Made by a program: the position numbers and the translations under genes. DNA of 64,000 nucleotides from Trochalopteron elliotii (taxonomy: Eukaryota; Chordata; Aves; Passeriformes; Leiothrichidae). Location of the stretch: NCBI GenBank assembly GCA_024734555.1, contig JANPWX010000173.1, positions 1,913,196-1,977,195 on the forward strand, in the 5' to 3' direction. The notes beneath the pieces are model-generated. The model saw only the letters and a list, made by a program, of their open reading frames with translations, was not told where the DNA came from and did not search any database. Of the stretch, positions 1-10,795 are shown piece after piece. Numbering within the stretch: the first letter of the stretch is position 1; each line of letters opens with the position of its first letter.

Positions 1-3000
1 GCTTCGTTTTCAAATCCCACTTGGTGCTTCTCTTGACTCCTCACCCCTGCCTGCAAGAACCATCTCCTCAAAAAGCTTTGGGTCTGAATTAATTTTCCTG
101 CTTCTCTGAAAAGCTGCCCTGGGCCATGGCTGCCTTCAGGAGATCTCCCCAGGGTGGCTGCCCTTCCCTGGCTAGCAGATGCAGGGGCAGAGGGGCTGGG
201 CTTGCTCTCTTGCAGGCATTAAGCAGTAACCAACTGCAGAGATTTATTTGCATTATGCTGACCAAATAAATAAAACTGATCTTGACTCTGTAATGTGGAG
301 TTAAGAAAAAGCAAGTAAAAAAATGTAGTGGTAAGAAAAGAAACAGAACACCAAGCAGAAAGATGTACAGGAACATTTTTCTTGTGTGATTTGTTAAAAC
401 AAGGGGTACACCAAGTAAGTGGTAAATGCAGTGATGATGAAAACTTCCTCAAGGACCACAGGGCATTTCTGCAGCTCCTACTCAAGCAGTTAAATTATGT
501 CTCAATATGGAATCTAAGGAGAAGGAGAACTCCATTTTTATTTCTGAATCAGTTTTTCAAATTATTCTGACAGTTTGAAAGAAATTTTTTTCGGTCAGAA
601 TACTAGAATGGTTTATGGCAGACTGAGAATAAACTGCCAGAAATGCACTGGTTTCTCTCTAAAATAAAACCAAACAAAGAAATAAAAGATTAAGGTTTTC
701 TGGGTGCATGGAATTTGACACAAAAGGCAGTTGAAAGTATGTCCCAGACCTCAGCATTAGCTCTTGGCTTCTCTGCACTGAAGAGGAAAATTAACTGGTT
801 TAAGAAACGCATATGAAATTTCCCATCTGGCTGACAACATGGATGTTTCTGCTCACTGTGACAATCTGAAAACGCTGCTGAGATGTTTTAAAGTCAGTGT
901 TTATATCTGAAAAGCCAAATCTTCCACAGCTAAGGTGGCTCTCCTTGCTTTCCTAGGATATAAATTAAGACAATAAAGTCCATCTGAAACTCCTTTTTAA
1001 AGGTGCACAGCCATGATAAGTGTGCTTTGATTAGCGCTCTTTAAAATTCATCTTCTTACGCTGAAGCCAGTTTTTACTTTCAAAGTTGTTTTTGTCCTCC
1101 ATCAAGGAACATTTAATAATTGGGTTTAAAGCACGTACAACTGTAGTTTGTATTTACTTGCTAATCAGATTAGCATTGCTAAATACATGTGTCATGTGAA
1201 AGCATACTGCTACACTCCTTAACTTTCAAAGGCTTCAGGTACCTTGGAAAAACTGGTGATGTTATGACAGACAGGTAAAGAGCACCATAAAGCTGTCTGC
1301 GAGATACAGCGTATGCAGAAGCAATTTGCCTTCTAAAACTCTGAACATGATATTCTCTAATATTTCCTGGCAGATCTTCAGTTGCTAGAAAATAAGCATT
1401 TCCATATGTAAGAAAATATTCCTTTGAAATGTAGATTTTTCTTTACAAGAAAAGAACACAGAGAGAATTGCATTTTTAAGCTAAGGGTTCATTATTATTT
1501 ATTTTTCTGCTTTGAAAAATGTTGTGTGTTTCCCATATAGCACTTAGGTGGTAATTGCAGTTCTAGGATGAGCTAAATTACTGTTAACAAACCTCCTAGC
1601 TGTTTTTGTCCACTAAGAAAAATCTCTCAATAAACAAATTTTGGCTAATGCATAGCTCCTCACTGAATACTTGGGTTAGGTTAAATTTAATATACTGCAG
1701 CAAACGTAACTGCATTTATCTAAAATTTAAAATGTGCTCACAACACTGCCTCCCTGTTCCACTACTTTGGTAGGGTGTTTTCCCCTTTAAGGAGAGCATT
1801 TTAAAATGGTTGCTAGTCATCTCAGTTGCTGCAACCACATGATGCAATCTATTGTCAAATTAGTGGGTGGCAGCAAGTGGAAACAGATTTCACCAGCAAT
1901 AAAGCCTCGTCACATGATTTCATCTGTTCACAGTCATACAATCTCTTAGCCCGTTCCTCCTGTTTGATCTGAAGGCTCTGTCCACATGGAAGCTGATCTT
2001 TGATATCATAAACACTGCTGCTAAATAACAGACTTTGTCTTTTTGGATGATTTTCACTAAGTGGTATTTTGGGAGCGTACAGGGAATTAAACCATTTAGC
2101 ACAGAAAAATTTGCACTTTTTTTAAAAAAGTGGACCAAATGCACAGATGTTTTGTCAAGTCAGAACTAAACTTAAGGAAAATAATAATAAAATATTTGCA
2201 TAACCCAAATTTAATTAAAGTTGTAGAAAAAGTTATACTTTCAAAAGGCTGAGCATACTATACATATTTATAAATGAGATGAAAATCCTATCTGAAGTAC
2301 AAATAAATTAATTTATCTAGTATTAAGTTAGAGGTAATCACGCATTAATCAGCAAAAATATGGAGGGTGGGGCGAAGGAGAAGACTTGGTATAAAAACAG
2401 GTACGAACTTGTCATATAAATGGAAAATCAGAATATTTCTAACCAGAAATATTGTGTTTTTCTTATGGAATAGTGTCGTGCTACTTATTCTTAATTTTAA
2501 GTGCCATTAAAATCACCATCACAAATTTTAAGGTCAGTCAGGTGTTCTTGGTTCTTTCTAACTTTGTGAAATATCTTCAGCCCCGCCTGGTCCAGTACAG
2601 CCAAACAAACTGCAGGGGTCGAGAGCTTGAATTTCTACATTCATCTTGTAATAATAATATGAAGAAAAGTGAGGGATGGGAAGCACAGGCACAAACCCAA
2701 AAAGCTTGGGAGAGAACCATAGTGTGGACAGAAGACAGGGGCTTGCCCTACCTTTTCTATACCATACCTGAAAGCCAGCTGAAGCAGTTGCTGACACTCA
2801 GGGACTCTCCCTCCCTCCCACTGCACACTTCCCCTGTTTCCCAAAGACTTCCAGAAGAGAGCAATTGTCTTGTGCAGAACTAACCTATGGGAAAGATTAT
2901 TTTTCAAGGACTGCAAGTTCCCTTCTGACACCTTAATACCAGGGAAACATGGTTTCTCGGCCCCCTGCTCAGGGCTAGGCTTTGACCGAAAGAATGCTCC

Positions 3001-3520
3001 ATAACTAATTGTCTGCAACATTGCTCTGCAATAACTATCTATCCCCATTTGAGATGAGGACAAATGCAATGTTCTTCGGACCCTGGACCACCAGCTGAAC
3101 ATTGATTATTTGTGAATAATGTGATTCCCACTTAATGGGCTAGTCAGTTAAATTCAATATAAATATTTGCGCTGTCAAATAACATGCAAAGGCCAATGGA
3201 CAAATTTTTCTGGAGAAGTAAATGTCACTGACTTCATCTTTGGAGAACAGCAAGCTAATGTGCAGATCAATAGGATCACCATTTCCTCAATAACTGTGGA
3301 AATCCTAGATACAGTGCATGGCATGTGTTTGAATTTCTCAGCCCTTACTCAGGGCAATTTTGACTACATAAGGAATCTGGCTACAAAATACATCAACAAA
3401 GGAGACTCTCCCAGACAACACCTAATACTGCATGCTTTGTAAACTATTTCCATTGAAATTTGGTTCTCTTCAGTGTAGGAAATCAGGAAGCATGGAAAAA
3501 CATGGAGCTCTGGATCTAAA
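1..3520. other. Unique AT-rich sequence, no gene recognised
   Basis: I see no repeat family, exon or RNA gene here. The stretch 2452-3102 is locally less AT-rich and is open on both strands (143 codons on plus at 2452-2883, 153 codons on minus at 2641-3102). The two frames overlap antiparallel and neither shows a domain, signal peptide or low-complexity pattern, so I treat both as chance. A 91-codon plus frame at 3167-3442 is equally unrecognised. Confidence 0.6.
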
Positions 3521-3524
3521 TGTC

Positions 3525-3645
3525 GGTCCAATTCAGAAAAGCACTGACTGATGTGCTTAACCTTGCTTGAGCTTCACTGAAGTTTAACATGTGCATAGGC
3601 ATTTTATCAGTGTATTTGCTGGGCTCACTGCTAAAACTACTTTAT
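3525..3645. repeat. Ancient amniote palindromic repeat, decayed
   Basis: The sequence contains in order a CAATTCAGAAAAGCAC block, ATGTGCTTAAC, CACTGAAGTTTAACATGTGCA and a TTTGCTGGGC block. From memory this order follows a palindromic repeat common in turtles, crocodilians and birds, whose two halves each carry a GCACTTAAGCATGTGCTTAA-like core around a short central spacer. Only scattered words survive, so this is pattern recognition rather than an alignment. It would be one of the oldest insertions in the window. Confidence 0.4.
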
Positions 3646-5198
3646 CAGTGAGGTAATTTCACAGATAAAACAAAGACAGTGGTACGAGACAAGTCCCCAG
3701 CCTCAGAGTTAAAGACCCTCTTTTTTTATGTATATAGTCATTCCTGTAAATAGACCTGCACTTAATTGTATTTCATTTAATTTCAAACATATCTGTATTT
3801 TATATAGTCATTCTTGTAAACAGATTTGCTTACAAAAAAAATATTTATGAGAGAAAATCAAGTATTTGCATGTCTAAGGACCCATTTTGCATGGGCAAAT
3901 AGTTGTTTACACATACAGATGAAAAATAGGGATACACAGATATGCAAGTGACTCTGAAATCTTGACACACATTGCCTTACAGGATAAAGCTGGAAGAAAG
4001 TCAACAGGCAAGAATTATCCAATTAAAAGTCCACAGTCATGTATGCATTTGGAATTAGTTCTAAAGCCTTTGCAGAAAGAATGTACTGCAGTAAACATTT
4101 CATCGTCACTAATTCTGTCCAGATTCATTCAAAGCACATCCCCTTCTAAAGATTCATTAATACATTTTTGATTTAAAGAAAAATCAGCAAACCATTTGTT
4201 TCAGAATGCTGCCAAAATAAGAGTGAGACACGTGTAGTGGAAAAGTATCAGGAGTTTATTCACTCTCAAGAAAAAAAGAAAATCAGAAAAATACCCAAAA
4301 ACTACTGAGGATGTGAGAGCAAAATCTGGGTCTTAGTATTTTAAAATAAAAAACTGAACGTGCACTGGTTGCTATAGAGAGAATCTCTTACTTTCAACCA
4401 CAATTGCAGATGTGGTGGTGTTGAAGTGAGTATGTATGTCCTATAATATTTAACAGCTATGTAAAAGATGCATAAAAGTGTTCTGAGATATTTTTTCCCA
4501 AAAAGATATTAGATAATTTTGAGTCATGCACTCACTGCCCAAAGGAATATGGGAACATTCCACAAATAGCTGAGACTTTAGTAACCCCAGACAAAATGTA
4601 ACAGTTGGCCAAAAAGTAGTGCTTGTTTACTGATGACACATTAAAAACAGTAAAATAAAGCATGCATTAAACAATAGTCAAATGTAAAGAATTTACATAG
4701 TTGCTTGATCTTTCTTTGTGGAAAATGATTAAAGAAAGTCTGGAGGCACTAATCAGAGGTGAAGAGGAGTACATCTTACCACTTGGTGTAGCAGAGAAAG
4801 TTCACTGCCAGAGTATCCTCATCTCATTCCCCACTCAGATCAGTGCCTTTTCAATCATGTAAAGTCCCTCCTGACATAAATGAAGCTTACTGCACTGGTC
4901 TTTCTTAGTACAACAGATAGTACAATGTGGTTGAAAATTCCCTGCTGTTTGAAGCTATTAATACTTAACTCTTAGATCACAGTAGCTCCAAAAGGCCACT
5001 GAATAAGGCCACACGATTCTACATTTAAGGCAAAAACAGAGGAAGTAACAGTCTGCCTCGGAGAGCTTAAACTCATTTATATGGCCCCATCAGGCAATTT
5101 CTGTACCATTTTCTAGATTTATCTGCTAGAAAATACAGGCTCAAGTTCATTGTCAAAGTGCTATTTTTACAAGCAATTTTTATGATGGCTTGGGTTTA
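3646..5198. other. Unique AT-rich sequence
   Basis: Nothing recognisable apart from short A/T-rich runs. Near-copies of TATATAGTCATTC occur at about 3734 and 3801, roughly 65 bp apart, and look like a small decayed local duplication. There is no open frame of interest. Confidence 0.6.
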
Positions 5199-6950
5199 GA
5201 ATCATGGACTCATTCCTGTGCAGCTTGTGCCAATGTTTGACAACCCTCTCAGTGAGGAAATTTTTCCTAATATCCAATCTAAACCTTCCCTTGTTCACCT
5301 TGAGGGCATTTCTTCTCATCCTATTGCCTGTTACCTGGGAGGAGAGACTGATCCCCACCTCGGCACAAGTTCCTTTCAGGTATATGTAAGGAGGGATAAG
5401 GTCTCCCCTGAGCCTGCTTTTCTCCAGGCTAAGCAACCCCAGCTCCCTCAGCCATTCTTCATAGGACTTTTTCTTCAGGCCTTTCAGCAGCTCGGTTGTA
5501 CTTCTCTGGACTCGCTCCAACACCTTTGTCTTTGTTGTCCTGAGGAACCCAAAAGTGAACACAGGGTTTGAGGTATAGCCTCAGCAGTGCCAAGTACAGG
5601 GGGATGATCCCTTCTCTGGTCTTGCTGGCCCATGTTCAGCCACTGTCAATCAGCACCCCCAGGTCCTTTTCCACCAGCAGCTCTCCAGCCACTCTGCCCC
5701 CAGCCCATAGCACTGCCTGGGGTTGTTGTGACCCAAGGGCAGGACTTGGCACTTGGCCTTGTTGAACCTCACACAATTGGCCCCAACCCATTGATCCAGC
5801 CTGTCCAGATCCCTCTGCAGAGTCTTCCTGCCCTCCAGCAGAGCGCACTTGATCCTCTTGTCCAGATCATTGATAAAGATATTAAATAGAACTGATCCCA
5901 GTACTGAGCCCTGGGGAACACCACTTTTGGCTGATTGCCAGTTGGATGTAATTCTATTCACCACCATTCTCTGGCCCAGCCATCCAGAAAGTTTTCTAAA
6001 CACCAAAGAGTGCACGTGTCCAAACCAAAACAGCCAGTTTCTCCAGGAGAATGCTGTGGGAAAGAGGATCAAAGGCTTTACTAAAGTCCAAGTAGACAAC
6101 ATCCAGCTTCTCCTTCCTGCACTAAGTGGGTCAATTTGTCATAGAGGGAGACCAGATTGTTCAAGCAGGACCTGCCTTTCATAGAGCCATGCTGGGCCTG
6201 ATCCTTTAGTAGTCCTGCACATGTTATATGATGATACCTAAGATGAGCTGATCCATGAGCTTCCTTGGCACCAAGGTCAGGCTGACAGGCCTGTAGTTCC
6301 CCAAATTCTCCTTCCAGCTCTTCTTGTAGGTGGGAATTGCATTTGCTAACCCTTAGTCAACTGGTACCTCCCCAGTTAGCCAGGAGTGCTGGTAAGTGAT
6401 GGAAAGTGTCTCAGTGAGCACTTCTGCCACATCCTTCAGTACTCTTGGGTGGATCCCAGCTGGCCCTATAGGGCTGTGTGTGTCTCAGTGGTGTATCATA
6501 CCACTGACTATTTCCCCTTGGATTGTGGGGGCTTCATTCCCCTCCACGCCTGTTTTCCAGGGAGCTCGGGAAGCTGGGTACTTTGATGACAACTAACCTT
6601 ACTGTGGAAGACTGAGACAAAGAAGGCATTAAGTTCATCAGCTATTGTCACTATGTTTATCCTTGCATCCAATAAAAGATGGAGAGTCTCCTTAGCCCCC
6701 CATTTCTTGATGATGTAATTATAGAAACATTCCTTGTCTCTTACAGTAGTAGCCAGATTAAGTTCTCATTGGGCTTTGGCCTTTCTCTAAATTTCTCCCT
6801 CCTGCCTTCCCCTTCTTCCAAATATCATAAACTCTCTTTTTTCCCCCTGAATTTCAGCCAAAGCTCTGTGTTCAGCCAGGCCAATCTTTTAAGCTTCCTT
6901 CTTCAGCACATCTTCAAGGCCCTGATGCTGCCTGCTGGTGGGTAGGAACT
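5199..6950 (-). repeat. CR1 LINE copy, long but broken, minus strand
   Basis: This is the 3' part of a CR1 non-LTR retrotransposon covering much of the ORF2 reverse transcriptase and the region downstream. Reading the minus strand from 6950 down, conceptual translation shows in order a ...HSWLTGEVPVD segment, [26 protein letters not shown] (5896-5922) with [35 protein letters not shown], and near the end SYEEWLRELGLLSLEK and RFRLDIRKNFLTERVVKHW. The copy is dead: stop codons and frameshifts break the frame, and there are at least two internal deletions. One, near 5843, removes the segment that should hold the catalytic FADD motif. The other, near 5625, removes the stretch after [10 protein letters not shown]. 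The 3' side jumps from the KHW segment to a single ATGATTCTA tail unit near 5199, so most of the 3' UTR is also missing. The 5' boundary is approximate. LINE identity is secure; the subfamily is not determined. Confidence 0.93.
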
Positions 6951-8794
6951 GTGAGACCAGAGCTGGGCTGGGTTCCAAAGAGAAGATGCACTGGTCATGC
7001 CGTGGGGCCAGGCAGAGCTGGCTTACAAGAGCAAAGTCAGCACACACACCTCAACACAAAGATATGACCCCCAAATTTGCACTGCTCTAACTAGCAGGCG
7101 AAGACTTAAGAGAACCTAAATATATCTTTGTATATGTATCACGAGGATAAAAGTCAGAGATGAAGACAGGCTACAAAAGCTAAAAACAACTTAGTCACAA
7201 AAAGAAACAGCCAGGTCTGTTAATTCATTCCCCAGCCATCAACATAGTGAGATTTCAGAGTAGCCAGTCAAGAGGAAGAAAAAAGAAGCAAAATCTTTGA
7301 GTATTTATAAGATGAAGCACAAGCTGTTCATGAAAAGCACAGTGTGCTATGATCACCTGGAACAACAGAGGACTGGCATTGATGAGTTTCTGAAGGGTTT
7401 CAGGTTTCTAAGGAGTATTTCCTACAGCATTCATGTGTTTATCATTTTCACACAATCCAGGATTCACATGATGTTGACAACTGTAATATATTCTTTGTAA
7501 ATTGCAATTGAATTTTTGAATCTCCAGACAGTTGAGAAACTACTTTCTCTCACCTGTTTAATTAACCATGCCATGTTTTCCAAAGAAAATTAATTGTCTC
7601 AGTGCAGCAGTAAGGAAACTCAAAGGTTTGAAAGAAAAATAAATATGAGCATGCAGCAGAGTAAACATTTATCCAATAAACATTTTCACAGCTGAGTTTC
7701 AAACTTCTCATATTCCAGCTTCTTATATTTTATAATCTCATCCCACTTGGTCCTGGCACCACATCTCTTTGAGATATGCCTCATGGGAAAACACTGCCTT
7801 GGAAATCAAAACATTTAGACTGCGGAAGAAATATAAAACAATTCTAAAGGAAGTTTTATGGTGCAGCAACTGCTCCAAGATCAAATTGTAACTTTTCCCT
7901 GCCTGGTCCTTGACAATTGATGAATAGAATTGGTTTTATGTCAAGCTAACTCTGCCCTGATCGGCTCAAGTTTTTGCAGATGTTTCCTCTGAGTAGAACC
8001 CAGTAACGCTCCTGGTGACAAGTGTAGTGTGTCTTCTTCTTGTTCTTCACTGTTCTGCCCCTGAGACTGTCTGTTGCTGCTTTCCATAACTACAGTTGAC
8101 CTTAAAATCTCAATTTTAACCAAATTGAAATAGCCTCCTTTTTTTTGTCAACTGCTTTCATTTCTGCTTTTAGCAACACTTTTTAAAAAACATTACTCTG
8201 AGAATGGAGTAAACAGTTGTATGTGAAAAGGAGAAATGAAAATGATCTTCAGATAGTTGCTCCTACAGTGGAAAGCATTTTTGGTGTTCAGCTGTGGTAA
8301 CATGATGGACGAAAACCTTTAGGGGATCTGTCAGTTGGGTAAAGTGGCAATCATTGAAATAATGATGTTAATCACTGTCATTTCAACGCTAAGAGGGCTG
8401 AGGCCTTTTTCAAAGATGCTTGAAGTTTCTAATTCTCTGTAACATGATTCCACACGGAATGTTAAAGGGAAAGACCAGCATTTAACATCTAAGCTGAGCA
8501 ACTCCTTCCTGGAGAAACGGAACCTGGATAAGTCATGAAAAATATACCTGCATTTCAATGAGAAGAATTTCAGTTTGGGGGAGTGGGGGGGTGGCAGGAA
8601 GTGTTTTCTGTCTTTGGAAATGTTCTCAATATTTTGCAAACTTCATACTTTGACTCTTCAATATTTCCTAGTCCTTGGAACAACTGTTGCAGCATCTGCA
8701 TTTAGAAGCAGGTTTTAGTGCCTGTGTCCTCAAAGGTTTTTTAGCTCTTTAGGTCAGATATTAAAAAATCAGACCAATATAGCATAGCTTCGGT
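6951..8794. other. Unique sequence
   Basis: No repeat or gene recognised. The first 100 bases are richer in GC and may be an unrecognised extension of the neighbouring CR1 copy. The 67-codon plus frame at 7297-7500 and the 102-codon minus frame at 8331-8639 have no recognisable features. Confidence 0.55.
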
Positions 8795-8850
8795 GAAGTC
8801 AGTGGAGATAAGCCATTTATCATAACCAGCTAAAGATCCCCCTTGGCACA
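8795..8850. repeat. Possible ancient amniote repeat remnant
   Basis: The words GTGAAGTCAGTGGAG and, after a short gap, AACCAGCTAAAGATC resemble the phrase found at the end of an old amniote repeat (a GAAGTCAGTGGAG-like block, then an ACCAGCTGAGGATC-like block). Only about 55 bp can be seen. This is a weak match from memory. Confidence 0.3.
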
Positions 8851-10713
8851 ATTCAGCTCTGAAGAGCAGTAAATCTCACAGAAGGAGTAGACACTGTGCT
8901 GTCAGATAAGTTTTTGAAACCCAGTGATATATTAAGTATGGTTTAGATTTTGCATTAGTCAAACAAAACTGAGAAACACTTTCCTTTGATTTGTTCAATT
9001 TCTGAGTGGTTCAGAGTAAATTTTAAATGATTAGTTGTTGCTTTAATAATTCCATGTCTGCGTGACCTTGATCTCGGTTTAACTTTTTCTTTCACTTCTG
9101 CTATTGCATGTGCATGCATGTCTGTATTTGAACATGCTCCTGTCCTCACAAGCAAAATTTCTATAGCTGAACTTTCTTGGTTTTCTGAAGCACCTTGGAA
9201 GCACTTGTGCAGTCCTGGGTGTCCAGCCCTTCTGAACTCATGCCCCAGGTGCCAGAGGGCCTCAGCAGTGGAGGAGCTTGAAAGATACCTTGAAAGACAC
9301 CCAGCCCTTTCAGATTAACAGAAATACAGAATTTCTCTTCCTATGACTAAAGAGGGAGAGTCAGAAAGTGCTAGGAGCCACCTGATTTTCTTTGCTGAGC
9401 ACTACCCAGTGCTTGGAGCACAACTCTCTCCAAATCAGCCCAAGTGAGCAGTGTCAGAGGGAAGTGCATTTACCCCACTTGAACCACAACTTGTGTGGCT
9501 TGTCTGCTCTTTCTGAAATGTTGTCTGCAAGAGCCAAGGCTGGGACTGCTGCTTGTTGAATACCTGCCCAAGCAGATGAAGGCTTTGGGCTTCCTCACCT
9601 CCCCCTCACTTACACACCTGCTCCTGGGCAGCCACAGTCTGGCCATCAGTAAAAGCAATAATCTCTGCAGCATGAGAAACACGCAGGCTGCTGAGCCTCA
9701 GGTATGTACCAGAGAGCCATCACGAGAAACTAAATGAGTGATTTTTTTAAAGACGTGCTTATAAATCATTAAAGTGACATAGTATGGGTTTGGGGTTTGT
9801 TTTGCAAGCTAGAATGGGAATTGTAACATCCGTATTTCAAAACACATACTCACCCTTACACTTCCATTTCCTGTGGAAGGCATCCAAACTTAACCTTTAA
9901 TTTCTTGAAGAGCAGTTTCTTATATTTAGTTGTTAGAATAAGCAAACAGCTGACTACAGCAAATCCAGGGAGCTCTTTTAAAACTATCCACAAGCATCAA
10001 GATAAGTGCATTTCAAATATCCCCCAGGAACTTTAAAAACACACTACTCACCTGCTGCCAGCTGTTTCACATACTTTTACTTTAGTGCAGCTGGCATGGG
10101 CTTATCCCAATCTGCTGTGACCCCCAAAAGTCTGAAAGTGGCTCCACCTCTGCTGTGTCAAATACAGTGGGAAAAGGCAGCCTGAGAGGAGCCTTCTGTC
10201 AGTTAAGATCTCCCAGTGTGCCTTTGAGGGGCCACATTATCTCTGACAACTTGTGGCCAGGCCCCTGAGCACACCAGCCACTACCAGAGTGCTCACCTGG
10301 TGGGAAATGATAATGCTCAGGAAGGGCCATTATCCCAGCCACAGAATGGGTGATCCAACACTACACTGTCACAGGCATGGGGACTCTGGGTTTGGGACTT
10401 GCTGCCTTGGGGAATTAAGGTAGGTTGGATGCCTGTTAAAGTCTTACTGCATTTAGGTTCAGGCTCCAGAGACACTGCTCACAGCCAAAGGAAGTCCTGT
10501 GCAAGGTGAGCAAGTGTGCCTTGCTCAGAACAGCAAGGCCTTACCTAAAAGTTGCTCACCATAAATGACAGCAGTAACAAACACTATCTTTACGGGCACT
10601 TGTACAATGACTGTGGGAATGGCTCTGGCTCCTGTGCTACTGGGAGGGATGGGGAGGTGCAACCATGTAACCCATGGCATCAGGAAGAGTATACACAATC
10701 CCCGGCAGAACTG
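8851..10713. other. Unique sequence with a GC-richer block
   Basis: From about 9190 to 9720 and again from about 10080 to 10680 the sequence is clearly less AT-rich than its surroundings, without CpG clustering. I recognise no gene or repeat in it. Short frames here (66, 70 and 80 codons) show no domains. An unknown LTR or retrotransposon fragment is possible. Confidence 0.5.
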
Positions 10714-10795
10714 AATTATATAATTATATAATTATATTATATTATATTATATTATATTATATTATATTATATTATATTATATTATATTATTATTA
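10714..10795. repeat. (ATTAT)n microsatellite
   Basis: An imperfect lead-in of TATAATTA units is followed by about 13 uninterrupted pentamers of the ATTAT class, ending at TATTATTACAG. The array creates a tyrosine/isoleucine-rich open frame that is an artefact of the repeat. Pentamer arrays of this purity are usually length-polymorphic. Confidence 0.97.

Noticed and set aside
3167..3442. 91-codon plus frame with a moderately protein-like look
   Set aside because: No domain, no homologue recalled, no splice or promoter context, and A/T-rich codons like the background.
5218..5571. 117-codon plus frame within the CR1 copy
   Set aside because: Antisense shadow of the minus-strand CR1 ORF2 remnant.
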